Shown: in pieces, positions 18,300 through 25,976 of the stretch
Numbering within the stretch: position 1 is the stretch's first letter
Layout of the letters: each line of letters opens with the position of its first letter
Origin: a bacterium
GTDB taxonomy: Bacteria; Vulcanimicrobiota; Xenobia; Xenobiales; JADMJV01
Direction of reading: 5' to 3'
Assembly (NCBI GenBank): GCA_018266105.1
Contig: JAFEBA010000110.1
Span: 1 to 64,000 of the forward strand
Length of the DNA: 64,000 bases
The notes under the pieces: generated by a model
Seen by the model: the letters and a program-made list of their open reading frames with translations, nothing else
Databases searched by the model: none
Told to the model about the DNA's origin: nothing
Program-made: the position numbers and the translations under genes

Positions 18300-19976
18300 T
18301 TGATTACGCACAGCACTGGCAAACTCAGCAAGCAGCGCCTGCAGGCCCAGAAGGACCTCTATGATTCAAAGCCGCGCTACGATGTTTTGATCATTGGGAG
18401 CGGCATGGCCTCACTGACCGCCGCGGCCTTACTGGCCCACTCCGGACGCAGGGTGTGCATTCTGGAAGCGCACGACATCCCAGGTGGTTACGTGCACTCT
18501 TTTCGTATGGGCGCTTACCACTTCTGCGCTCAGATCCACTACATCTGGGGGTGCGGTCAAGGTGACAAGGTGCACAGCTTTTTGAAAAAAATCGGGCTAG
18601 AAAACGAGATCCTCTTCGACCCGCTGGAAAGCGACGGTTACGACCATATCATTCTGCCCGACCGCAAGCGAGTGAAGATCCCCTACGGCTACGATCGTCT
18701 GGCTGACAACATCGAGCGAGCCTACCCCGGACAGGGCGAGGGTGTTCGACGGTTCACAGCCATCCTGGACCGACTGACTCAAGAAGTGGCTCAACTGCCC
18801 GACAAAATGAACTGGTGGAAATTGTTGAGCCAGGGTTGGAAGTTCACCGGCTTGCTCCGCTACTACCGAGCCACCTTGCAGCAAGTCTTCGATGAGTGCC
18901 GGGTGGGACCTGAAGCGCAGGCCGTGCTGATCGCCAACAGCGGCAATTTCATGTGTCCTCCGGACGAACTCTCCATTCTCGCCTACAACGGACTGTTTTC
19001 GGGCTACAACCGGGGAGCCTATTACCCGCGCAAACACTTCCGGTTTATGATCGACCGTTTGGTGGACTTCATCACCAGCCACCAGGGTTGCCACATCTAC
19101 TATGAAACCGAGGTAACCCATATTCTTACCTCTGGAGATTATGTGGATGAGGTGGTTAGCCGAGATGGCCGACGCTTTTCCGCCCCCACCATCCTTTGTA
19201 ACGGTGATCCGCAAAGGATGGCCGACCTCATCGGCAGAGAGAAGTTCCCATCTGCCTACCTCAAGCCGCTGGATTACGATTACTCGCTGACGGCGGTCAC
19301 CTGTTATCTAGGCCTCAAGGGAATTGACCTGCGTGACTATGGCTTCGGGCGCCACAATACCTGGCATCTGGAGCAATGGGACCTCAATCGCAGCTGGGAT
19401 GAAGCCATGGGGGGCGACTGGAGCCGTCCCTGGATGTTTATGGCAACCCCGTCGCTGCACACCGATTCTCCCGGAACATGCCCTCCCGACGCCCAAATTT
19501 TAGAACTGGCCACCGCCGCCAATTACGACTTTTTTGCCGGACTGAAGCAGCTCAGTCTGCGTGATTACCAACGCAAGAAGAAAGAGGTGGAAAACCGCCT
19601 GATCGATCTGGTCGAAGCGCACCATGTGCCCAATTTGCGCAAACATATCAAGCTGCACGTGGTCGGCTCGCCCACCACCAACGAAGACTTCTGTCGGGCT
19701 CCCCGCGGCCATGCCTATGGCCAGCACCTCACCCCCCAGAACATGGGACCGGGGCGCCTCAAATCGCGCACCCCCTGGTGTAATTTCTTCTGGTGCAACG
19801 CCGCCTCCGGCTACCCGGGCGTAAACGGAACGGTGGGTACGGGCATGCAGCTTTATATGGACCTGACCGGCGACCGCTTCTGGTCGGCTGCCCAGGTTCC
19901 TGACACCGGAACCCTGATCCGTCAGGTGCGCCAGATGTCGCTGTCGCAGGCAAGGATTTGCTCGGCCACCCTCTGA
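18300..19976 (+). CDS. FAD-dependent oxidoreductase, phytoene desaturase/CrtISO/RetSat type
   Basis: A 558-aa enzyme. It has the Rossmann FAD motif VLIIGSGMASLTAAALLAHSG and ILEAHDIPGGYVHSF near the N-terminus, and a C-terminal GYPGVNGTVGTG block typical of carotenoid desaturases, isomerases and retinol saturases. The substrate is unknown; no other carotenoid genes are near. A strong AAAGGAGG (18283-18290) places the start at TTG 18300, not at ATG 18240. The last 55 bp overlap the convergent amine-oxidase-like gene. Confidence 0.85.
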   Translation: MITHSTGKLSKQRLQAQKDLYDSKPRYDVLIIGSGMASLTAAALLAHSGRRVCILEAHDIPGGYVHSFRMGAYHFCAQIHYIWGCGQGDKVHSFLKKIGLENEILFDPLESDGYDHIILPDRKRVKIPYGYDRLADNIERAYPGQGEGVRRFTAILDRLTQEVAQLPDKMNWWKLLSQGWKFTGLLRYYRATLQQVFDECRVGPEAQAVLIANSGNFMCPPDELSILAYNGLFSGYNRGAYYPRKHFRFMIDRLVDFITSHQGCHIYYETEVTHILTSGDYVDEVVSRDGRRFSAPTILCNGDPQRMADLIGREKFPSAYLKPLDYDYSLTAVTCYLGLKGIDLRDYGFGRHNTWHLEQWDLNRSWDEAMGGDWSRPWMFMATPSLHTDSPGTCPPDAQILELATAANYDFFAGLKQLSLRDYQRKKKEVENRLIDLVEAHHVPNLRKHIKLHVVGSPTTNEDFCRAPRGHAYGQHLTPQNMGPGRLKSRTPWCNFFWCNAASGYPGVNGTVGTGMQLYMDLTGDRFWSAAQVPDTGTLIRQVRQMSLSQARICSATL

Positions 19977-21247
19977 CCGCTGCGGCTGGCGCCTTCGGTC
20001 CAGGGCGCGTTGAGATAGTCCCCGCAAAGGTAGAGCCCGCCCTGTCCCTGGCCGTTGTGTAGAAAACGACGCACCCGTTGCACCTGCTCGGAACTGTATT
20101 TGGGGATGGCTTCCGGCCAGCGCTGCAGGTCGTGGGGTCGCACCCGGGAGGCGACCTGAGCCAGGCCTTGGTGCAAGCTGAGCAGCTGCTGGCGCACGGC
20201 GGCGAAGACATGCTCATCGCTGCAGTCGAGCAATGCTCGCGCTGCCCCTTCATGCAGGCCGACGTTGACCAAAGAATCGCCCTGGCACTCGATGCCCTTG
20301 AGGGCCTCGTTCGTGAATTCAGCCACCACCGGGTTTTCCAGGAAAGGCACGTAGAAGCAATGGTGGTCGCCCAGCACCTGGGCGGGAATGCGAAAGGACA
20401 CATTGATGGTGGCGGCATAGCGGATTTTGTTGAGCAACTCCAGTTGAGGCCCGGACTCCAACAAGATTTGCCGGGCCGCCCCGGCCGTGGAAGCCAGCAC
20501 CACCCGGTGGAAATCCATTTCTCCCAGAGCCGAACTGATGCGCCACCCGCCGGCAACCGCTTTCAAACGCTGCACCGGAGTGGCGGTGTGGACCCGCAGC
20601 CGGGAGGCCAGCGCGGACGGAATCGCCTGCATCTGTCCTTCGGCTCGTTGCACGGTGAAGTCCCGGTGCGAGCCGGACATCATTCCAAAGAGTGCGGCAA
20701 AGGTGGCCGCGCTCATCTCGCGAGCTCGCGAAAACATCATGCACGAATTGAACCCGTCCACCACGTAATCGGCAAACTCACGACCCACCTTGCGAGCGGC
20801 ATAGCTGTGGGCATCCTCGCGCAGGTAACGCTCGGGAACATCCGAGAGTTCAAAGAAATCCAGGGGATGAGGGCGAAATCGAGCCTTACAGGCCATCCAG
20901 GCCAACCGCAATTGTTCTCTCCAGTGGAGTCCGCCCAACTGACGCAGATCAGCCGGCCCGGTGTAGTTCATGGGGAAGAGGCCACCCTCGCGCAAAACAA
21001 GGTGGCGAACCGGGCTCAATGTTTTCAGACCGACCCCAAATCGGTGTGCCAGGCCACAGATGCTGGAGTAGGAACGAACCAAGAAGTTGGCACCCAGGTC
21101 GAAGGCAAGACCCCCGCGCATACGAGTGCTCATACGCCCGCCCACCTGCTCTTCTTTCTCAAAGACGCAAACGTCCAGACCCGCCTCTTGAAGCTCCAGG
21201 GCACAGCTGAGGCCCGCGATGCCCGCGCCGACAACCGCGACTCGCAT
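19922..21247 (-). CDS. FAD-dependent amine oxidase/protoporphyrinogen-oxidase-like protein
   Basis: A 441-aa flavoenzyme. MRVAVVGAGIAGLSCALELQ opens the protein, followed by VFEKEEQVGGRM, the two-part dinucleotide-binding signature. The C-terminal LYLCGDYLNAPWTEGASRSG is the FAD-closing motif of the NAD(P)-binding amine-oxidase superfamily. The frame extends to 21406, but that part is not family-like, so the start is ATG 21247. The substrate is unknown. It is convergent with another FAD enzyme of the same superfamily, so the two may act in one pathway. Confidence 0.85.
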   Translation of the reverse strand: MRVAVVGAGIAGLSCALELQEAGLDVCVFEKEEQVGGRMSTRMRGGLAFDLGANFLVRSYSSICGLAHRFGVGLKTLSPVRHLVLREGGLFPMNYTGPADLRQLGGLHWREQLRLAWMACKARFRPHPLDFFELSDVPERYLREDAHSYAARKVGREFADYVVDGFNSCMMFSRAREMSAATFAALFGMMSGSHRDFTVQRAEGQMQAIPSALASRLRVHTATPVQRLKAVAGGWRISSALGEMDFHRVVLASTAGAARQILLESGPQLELLNKIRYAATINVSFRIPAQVLGDHHCFYVPFLENPVVAEFTNEALKGIECQGDSLVNVGLHEGAARALLDCSDEHVFAAVRQQLLSLHQGLAQVASRVRPHDLQRWPEAIPKYSSEQVQRVRRFLHNGQGQGGLYLCGDYLNAPWTEGASRSGQRVAEQILACDSDIWRT

Positions 21248-21347
21248 AAATCCAGTATGAACCGCGGGGCCAGGCCGCCCAACGGCCGGTTTTACCGAGC
21301 TCGGAAGTACGCCGGTCCCACCCCTGGCAGGGCCGGAACGACTCAGG

Positions 21348-21360
21348 AAATTGCTTATCA
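21348..21360 (+). promoter_or_regulatory. 13-bp recurrent motif, copy 3 (divergent spacer)
   Basis: Exact AAATTGCTTATCA, followed by TGAC. It sits in the 193-bp spacer between the divergent FAD oxidase gene (start 21247) and the secreted Ig-like protein gene (start 21441), about 100 bp from one and 80 bp from the other. Confidence 0.5.
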
Positions 21361-21440
21361 TGACTGGGAGTATTGAAATACGAGCGGCCGGGTACGGCGA
21401 CCTCAATCTGCACCAGAGACCTTGGCCCTAGGCTAAGTCT

Positions 21441-22367
21441 ATGAAGAAGCTCATCCTTGCAGCAATCCTGGGCCTGAGTGGCTCAGCCTGGAGCCAACCC
21501 GTTGAGGTCGTCCCGGCTCCCGGAGCCTCCACGCTGGAGGAACGCCCCTACATTCAGGTGAGTTGGCCCAAAGGGCAGGTGGCGCGCGAAAATGTGCACT
21601 TGTTCATGAATGGTAAGGACGTCACCTATTCCAGCTTGCGTTGCGATGACTACGTGAGCTTCCGACCGTATGATTCAACCGCGGGGGAAGTCGAAATGAA
21701 ATTCCTGGCCGTGGACCTGCACGGCCGTCCTCTGGAACGGGCCTGGCAGTTTCAGGTCCACCCGCAAGCCTTGGTGCACGACCTCAGCCATACCGGTGCG
21801 CAGGACTTGTTCGAGGGAGATCTGTTGCGCGTGGCCTTCCAGTCAACTGCCCGAGGCAAGGCCAGTTTTCAGGTTGGAGACTGGGCTCCGGTGGCCATGC
21901 GCGAGAGCGAACCCGGCTACTACGTGGGTGAATATCGAGTCAAAGCCAGTGACTCGGCCATCTCCAAACCTCTCAAGGTGCACTACCAATTGGGCGACCA
22001 CAAGGAAACGGTGCAGGCCAAGGAGCCGGTGCGCATCTTCGGCGGCCTCTATCGCGTACGCGTGGATTCCCCGGGTGACGGAGCCAAAGTGGATCAGAAC
22101 TTCCATCTGAGCGGTCACGCCCGACCGGGTTCTCGGGTGATGATCTTGCCCCGACTGGGATTCGATACCAATAGCGCCGCCACGACCACCGCCAATGGAG
22201 CTCAGCTCGGGGCCATTCCGGCCGAAGTGGATGACAACGGCAACTTCACTCTGGACTATGGCGTGCCGGTGCTGCTGCCGGGAATGAAAGTGGTTCTATC
22301 AATTTACTCCATCGACCCGGACGGGAATCGTTCCGCGGCCACGGTGGTCAGTTACAACTTTAAGTAG
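21441..22367 (+). CDS. Secreted protein with Ig-like beta domains
   Basis: A 308-aa protein. The signal peptide is MKKLILAAILGLSGSAWS, cut before QPVE. The remainder has alternating beta strands with phrases such as RPYIQVSWPKGQ and VDSPGDGAKVDQNFHLSGHARPGS that look like bacterial Ig-like or fibronectin-like folds. No catalytic motif is seen. It lies 31 bp upstream of the phytochelatin-synthase-like gene and is probably co-transcribed, so both may act in the envelope. Confidence 0.7.
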   Translation: MKKLILAAILGLSGSAWSQPVEVVPAPGASTLEERPYIQVSWPKGQVARENVHLFMNGKDVTYSSLRCDDYVSFRPYDSTAGEVEMKFLAVDLHGRPLERAWQFQVHPQALVHDLSHTGAQDLFEGDLLRVAFQSTARGKASFQVGDWAPVAMRESEPGYYVGEYRVKASDSAISKPLKVHYQLGDHKETVQAKEPVRIFGGLYRVRVDSPGDGAKVDQNFHLSGHARPGSRVMILPRLGFDTNSAATTTANGAQLGAIPAEVDDNGNFTLDYGVPVLLPGMKVVLSIYSIDPDGNRSAATVVSYNFK

Positions 22368-22398
22368 GTCCTGACCCAGGGCGCGAGAAGGCCAGAGC

Positions 22399-23094
22399 AT
22401 GAAGAAGTTATTTCTGCTCTGGTTTTCTTGTTTTTCACTGGCTCTTGCCCAACCCCTGACCCTGCCTAAGACTTCGGTCGGACTGGACTCCAGCGAAGGC
22501 CAAAGCATCTGGCAAAGCAGCCAGGATAAAGCCGATTACTGGCCGCTGATCATCCACTACGAAACCCAGCAGGGACCGGCCGAATGCGGACCGGCCAGCA
22601 GTGTCATGGTGCTGAACTCGCTGGGCTTGCAAGCGCCAGCCAACACCATTCACCCGCCCTTCCACCAGTTCACACAGACCAATTTCTTTTCCCCGGCCGT
22701 GGAAAAGGTGCTGCCGCGCGAGACGCTTTTGCATCAGGGGGCCACTTTGGACCAGTTGGGTCAGATGCTCCAGGCCTGGGACCTGAACGTGAGCATTCAC
22801 CACGCCGCCGATTCCAATCTGGAGGAATTTCGTCGGCAGGCCCGCCAGGCTCTGGCCTCGGGCACTCAATTTGTGATCATCAATTTTCACCGCGACCCAC
22901 TCCACCAGGAAGGTGGAGCCCACTTCTCGCCTCTGGCCGCCTACGACGAAGCCAGCGACCGCTTCCTGATGCTGGATGTGGCGCGCTTCCGCTATCCGCC
23001 CTTCTGGATCACGGCCGAATCACTCTTCCAGGCCATGGATACGACCGACAGCGTGAGCCAGAAGACACGCGGCTATCTGCTGATCTCCAGGTAG
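22399..23094 (+). CDS. Secreted phytochelatin-synthase-like cysteine peptidase (C83)
   Basis: A 231-aa protein with a signal peptide (1-18). QGPAECGPASSVMVLNSL contains the candidate catalytic C63; H175 in GGAHFSPLAAYD and D193 in LMLDVARFRYPPFW complete a Cys-His-Asp triad. The wording and spacing match the prokaryotic phytochelatin synthase family, which hydrolyses glutathione rather than making long phytochelatins. Export to the envelope would place it on extracytoplasmic glutathione or peptides (inference). Confidence 0.85.
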   Translation: MKKLFLLWFSCFSLALAQPLTLPKTSVGLDSSEGQSIWQSSQDKADYWPLIIHYETQQGPAECGPASSVMVLNSLGLQAPANTIHPPFHQFTQTNFFSPAVEKVLPRETLLHQGATLDQLGQMLQAWDLNVSIHHAADSNLEEFRRQARQALASGTQFVIINFHRDPLHQEGGAHFSPLAAYDEASDRFLMLDVARFRYPPFWITAESLFQAMDTTDSVSQKTRGYLLISR

Positions 23095-23106
23095 AGGAGA
23101 ATTGGC

Positions 23107-23547
23107 CTAGCTGGCCCCCGAAAAAACGGCCAGAAGCAGACCGTATGGGGCCGTGGCGCCGGCCACGCCCATGGCCACGTTGCCGGCCAGGGTGCCGCCA
23201 CCCGAGGCTCCCAGGATGGCTCCGCCCACGGCTCCCAAGAGGGCGCCGGTCTTGATACGCTGGCCGGGCAGAGCGGAGGCGATGGAGGCCCCGGCCGAAG
23301 CGCCCACGATAGCCCCGGCCACACCGCTGATGGCGGGTCCAACATAAGGAATGTTGTGGGCCACTCCGCCCAAATAACCCATTCCGCCGCAAGCGGCGGC
23401 CACGGCGCCGATTTTCAAATTGTTCATGATTTCAGCGCTGCCGTGGTGATGATCCTCGGGGGGCTGGTTTTGAGGAGGCTGCGGCTGCTGAGGTTTCTGA
23501 TCTCGCACCAGTGGGCGCTGCATTTGCGGGAAGGACATGACTTTCAT
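23107..23547 (-). CDS. Glycine-zipper small membrane protein
   Basis: A 146-aa protein. The first 40 residues are Gln/Pro-rich with a HHH cluster; residues 45-146 are Gly/Ala-rich with GxxxG-type repeats (GGVAHN, GAIVGASAGASIAS, GALLGAVGGAILGASGGG). Such glycine zippers pack or oligomerise in membranes. The function is unknown. It is convergent with the phytochelatin-synthase-like gene with a 12-bp gap. A second glycine-zipper protein is encoded at 24,351. Confidence 0.7.
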   Translation of the reverse strand: MKVMSFPQMQRPLVRDQKPQQPQPPQNQPPEDHHHGSAEIMNNLKIGAVAAACGGMGYLGGVAHNIPYVGPAISGVAGAIVGASAGASIASALPGQRIKTGALLGAVGGAILGASGGGTLAGNVAMGVAGATAPYGLLLAVFSGAS

Positions 23548-23682
23548 GGAAGAATCGCTCCGATACCTTTATCTATATGCCTGAAATCTATTCGTTGCCG
23601 AACCCGGAATGCTTGAACGACTCGTTACCATTCTGCCAGGCTGACTGGAGGTGGGAGCTCACCAGGGGCTAAAGCCACCCCT

Positions 23683-24255
23683 ATGAAGATTCTCATGCTT
23701 GTCGGCGACTTCGTCGAAGATTACGAAGTCATGGTGCCTTTTCAGGCCCTTTCCATGCTGGGTTATACGGTGGACGCCGTGTGCCCCGACAAATCACCGG
23801 GCGACAAAGTGCGCACGGCTATCCACGACTTTGAGGGCGACCAAACCTACAGTGAAAAGCCCGGACACAACTTTACCCTGAACGCCAATTTCGATCTGAT
23901 CAACCTTGGCGAATACGTTGGTCTGGTCATCCCAGGTGGGCGCGCCCCGGAATACCTTCGACTCAACCCGCGCATTTTGGAGATCGTGCGCTTCTTCCAC
24001 CAGCACGACAAACCCATCGCCGCCATCTGCCACGGACTACAAATTCTCAGCGCAGCCGGCGTTCTCCAGGGCAGAAGCTGCACAGCCTACCCGGCCTGCG
24101 CTCCCGAAATCACTCTGGCCGGCGGCAATTACATCAGCATTCCGGTGGATGGAGTTCACGTGGATGGAAAACTGGTCAGCGCTCCGGCCTGGCCCGCCCA
24201 CCCCGCCTGGCTCCGAGAATTCATCAAGCTACTGGGGGCCACCATCCAGATCTGA
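23683..24255 (+). CDS. DJ-1/PfpI family protein
   Basis: A 190-aa class I glutamine-amidotransferase-like protein. It has E12 near the N-terminus, the nucleophile elbow IAAICHGLQIL with C116-H117, and a GGRAPEYL loop before it. Family members are glyoxalases, chaperones or peptidases, and the exact activity cannot be read here. No signal peptide is seen, so it is cytoplasmic. Confidence 0.9.
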   Translation: MKILMLVGDFVEDYEVMVPFQALSMLGYTVDAVCPDKSPGDKVRTAIHDFEGDQTYSEKPGHNFTLNANFDLINLGEYVGLVIPGGRAPEYLRLNPRILEIVRFFHQHDKPIAAICHGLQILSAAGVLQGRSCTAYPACAPEITLAGGNYISIPVDGVHVDGKLVSAPAWPAHPAWLREFIKLLGATIQI

Positions 24256-24350
24256 AGCTGGTGGTTCGGCAACGAACGGGCAACAAACCGTCCATAAGTA
24301 CGGCATAAATTGCATGCAGCAACACACATACAACTGAGAGGATCCATCCC

Positions 24351-24707
24351 ATGCAAATCGCCCGTTTTCCCCAAACCAATCTTCCCAGCAGCCGTAGCCT
24401 GCCCAAGCTGCCTTCCTTCCAAGGCCCGCAGGACGGCTTCCGCCCCTCCTCCATTGAGGGCGCCGCAGCCGGCGCTCTGGCCGGTGGTATCCTGGGCGGC
24501 TCGATCGGTGCCGCCGTCGGTGAACCCGTCGGCATCATTGCCGGCGCCCTCATCGGTGCCAGCCACAATTTCGGCGGAACCGCGCTCTCCGGAGCGATCC
24601 TGGGCGGCATTCTGGGCGCGGTCGGCGGACCCGCCGCGGGCGGCGCAGCCGGCTTCGCCATCGGCGCCACCCTGGGTGGCATCGGCGGCTCTCTGGTGCG
24701 CCCCTAG
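24351..24707 (+). CDS. Glycine-zipper small membrane protein
   Basis: A 118-aa protein. A polar Pro/Ser-rich N-terminus (1-35) is followed by three blocks of Gly/Ala-rich zipper sequence (AGALAGGILGGSIGAAVG and similar). The ribosome-binding site is GAGAGGA before ATG 24351. It is followed directly by a strong intrinsic terminator, so it is a separate unit from the RNA gene downstream. It is similar in kind to the 23,107-23,547 protein, and is perhaps a paralogue by architecture only. Confidence 0.75.
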   Translation: MQIARFPQTNLPSSRSLPKLPSFQGPQDGFRPSSIEGAAAGALAGGILGGSIGAAVGEPVGIIAGALIGASHNFGGTALSGAILGGILGAVGGPAAGGAAGFAIGATLGGIGGSLVRP

Positions 24708-24720
24708 CTAAGCCATCCCC

Positions 24721-24760
24721 AAAAAGAGCTCGGACCCGCCAGGATCCGAGCTCTTTTTTT
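24721..24760 (+). terminator. Intrinsic terminator after the glycine-zipper gene
   Basis: AGAGCTCGGA (24725-24734) pairs with TCCGAGCTCT (24745-24754) around a 10-nt loop, followed by a run of T to 24760. An A-run on the other side makes it potentially bidirectional. Confidence 0.85.
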
Positions 24761-24772
24761 GATAAGCAATTT
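24760..24772 (-). promoter_or_regulatory. 13-bp recurrent motif, copy 4 (upstream of the large RNA)
   Basis: Reverse-strand exact AAATTGCTTATCA (top strand TGATAAGCAATTT). The first top-strand base is the last T of the terminator run, so the secure core is 12 bp. It lies 60 bp upstream of the RNA promoter -35 box. Confidence 0.45.
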
Positions 24773-24831
24773 CTACGGGGGGCTACCAATCGAACCCGAA
24801 TCGAACTTATTGTAAATCTCACACCAACCCC

Positions 24832-24859
24832 TTGACACCCTCCACCCGCCTGGTATATG
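24832..24859 (+). promoter_or_regulatory. Sigma-70-type promoter of the large non-coding RNA
   Basis: A perfect -35 TTGACA (24832-24837), a 16-bp spacer, and -10 TATATG (24854-24859) preceded by TG one base upstream (extended -10). The expected start is near 24866. This is the best promoter I can see in the window. Confidence 0.8.
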
Positions 24860-25233
24860 TTGCAGACCTCGGAGGCAAGCAAGTCGACGAGGCACCGGTC
24901 AGCAGCAGGCCGGCGCGCTGAGAAGCGATAGACTCAGGGGTTGTATCCAGACCGAGGATATGGGAGAGTTTCAGCTCCAAAAAACTGGAACACGGCTCGA
25001 CTCAGGACGGGTGCTCGTGAGAGCGCAGGTTGGTCAGGCGGGAAACCGATAGACCAATGAATCGAAAGAACCCGAGTATCTTGAAGAATGTCGAGGACCC
25101 GAGCAGGAAGGTAGGCTCTCGGGAGGTGCTGTCGGACCAAAACGGCAGGGCAGTGGAATGGAGTTCGCTCCACCTCAGACCACGCGCGCGGAGCAGCGTC
25201 AAATTCGCTCCTGGGCCTAGATTGGTCCCGAGA

Positions 25234-25780
25234 GACCGCGAGGTTGAAAGCTCGCCGCTCAAGGACTCGGAAGAAGCATCCGAGGAAAGAGCGGAGACAC
25301 TCGGATGAAAAGCCGCTGACCGAGAATTCAGCGAGACCAAATTAGGAGCCTGGTTCGGGTAGGGAGACCAGGGGACACTGTTCCGTCCCGGGGACAGAGG
25401 GATGCTTGAGGGAATCCGCTTGCGGATTCCAACCTTAATCAAGCCCGCCGGACGACATCGGCGTTAGTGATCGAAAGCAGTGTCGTGAGGCTCACGTCAA
25501 TGTATCGGGCCGCGAGGTGAGAACGACGCGACGGAAATCGGATGAAAACTCCGAGGAAAGACGCGCCGAACCGGTACAACCACAAAGGGACTTCGGCAAC
25601 GAAGAATCCCGATGGATGTGGGAGCCTGGCCAGGGGACTGGAGGCCAGGGGGTTCTGATTCGACCCGGATGAATCAGGGGTAGCTTGCAGACCAGGCAAG
25701 CCGCTGAAGCTTTGACAGCGTAAGTCACTGGATAGACGTCAAAGAGAGGCCTGAACCGCCTCAGGGACCGTGAGGTTGCA
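25234..25780 (+). repeat. Repeated structural words inside the large RNA
   Basis: TCCGAGGAAAGA occurs at 25279 and 25550; CGGATGAAAA at 25302 and 25539; and a GACCGCGAGGTT-like word at 25234, 25508 and 25765. In the first copy the TCCGAG strand pairs with an upstream CTCGGA (25266-25271). In the second it can pair with TCGGA at 25538. This points to repeated modules in the fold. Confidence 0.6.
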
Positions 25781-25867
25781 AGTCTCGTCCGCGTTAAGAA
25801 GCGGCGCAGAACCTGAGAAAAGGTGCCAGGGGTCCGGCAATGTGTGGATGGATGCCGGACGAATAGA

Positions 25868-25898
25868 AGCCACTTGAGCAATCAAGTGGCTTTTGTTA
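25868..25898 (+). terminator. Intrinsic terminator of the large RNA
   Basis: AGCCACTTGA (25868-25877) pairs perfectly with TCAAGTGGCT (25882-25891) through a GCAA tetraloop, followed by TTTGTTATTT. It is a strong Rho-independent signal and separates the RNA from the pilus/signalling operon downstream. Confidence 0.9.
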
Positions 25899-25976
25899 TT
25901 TCTGGCGCCAGGATGTGACGAGAGTACCGTACGCTCTGCTCGCGGATACCACTACCATCATAGTATGGAAGGGTCT

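Larger units (their letters stand above)
24866..25898 (+). ncRNA. Large structured non-coding RNA, about 1.03 kb
   Basis: Bounded by the promoter at 24832 and a terminator at 25868. The top strand is purine-rich and packed with hairpins: 25013-25024 (GUGA loop), 25030-25057 (inner stem with GAAA loop), 25098-25123, 25159-25172 (UUCG loop), 25266-25284, 25290-25317, 25349-25372, 25411-25430 (CUUG loop), 25587-25610 (GCAA loop), 25625-25649, 25655-25677, 25683-25701, 25710-25744 and 25832-25860. The many GNRA, UUCG and CUUG loops suggest a folded RNA, like the size class of OLE, GOLLD and ROOL. I do not recognise its family. Open frames inside are short, overlapping and lack ribosome-binding sites. 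Confidence 0.8.

Noticed and set aside
24782..24812. tRNA or tmRNA 3' end on the minus strand (GGGTTCGATT-like words)
   Set aside because: The bases after the T-loop-like word do not pair to make a T-stem, and no acceptor stem, anticodon arm or CCA end is found.
25279..25561. GAGGAAAG words reminiscent of RNase P RNA P4
   Set aside because: The word is only part of the RNase P core. The remaining conserved segments (such as ACAGAAA near the 3' end) are not found, and the locus is about 2.5 times too long.
25002..25881. Several open frames on both strands inside the large RNA region
   Set aside because: They overlap each other, are Arg/Ser-rich, lack ribosome-binding sites and have no recognisable domains. 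They look like by-products of a GC-rich structured RNA.
24866..25898. Group II or group I intron
   Set aside because: No domain V-like hairpin near the 3' end, no maturase gene, and the region has its own promoter and terminator instead of interrupting a gene.
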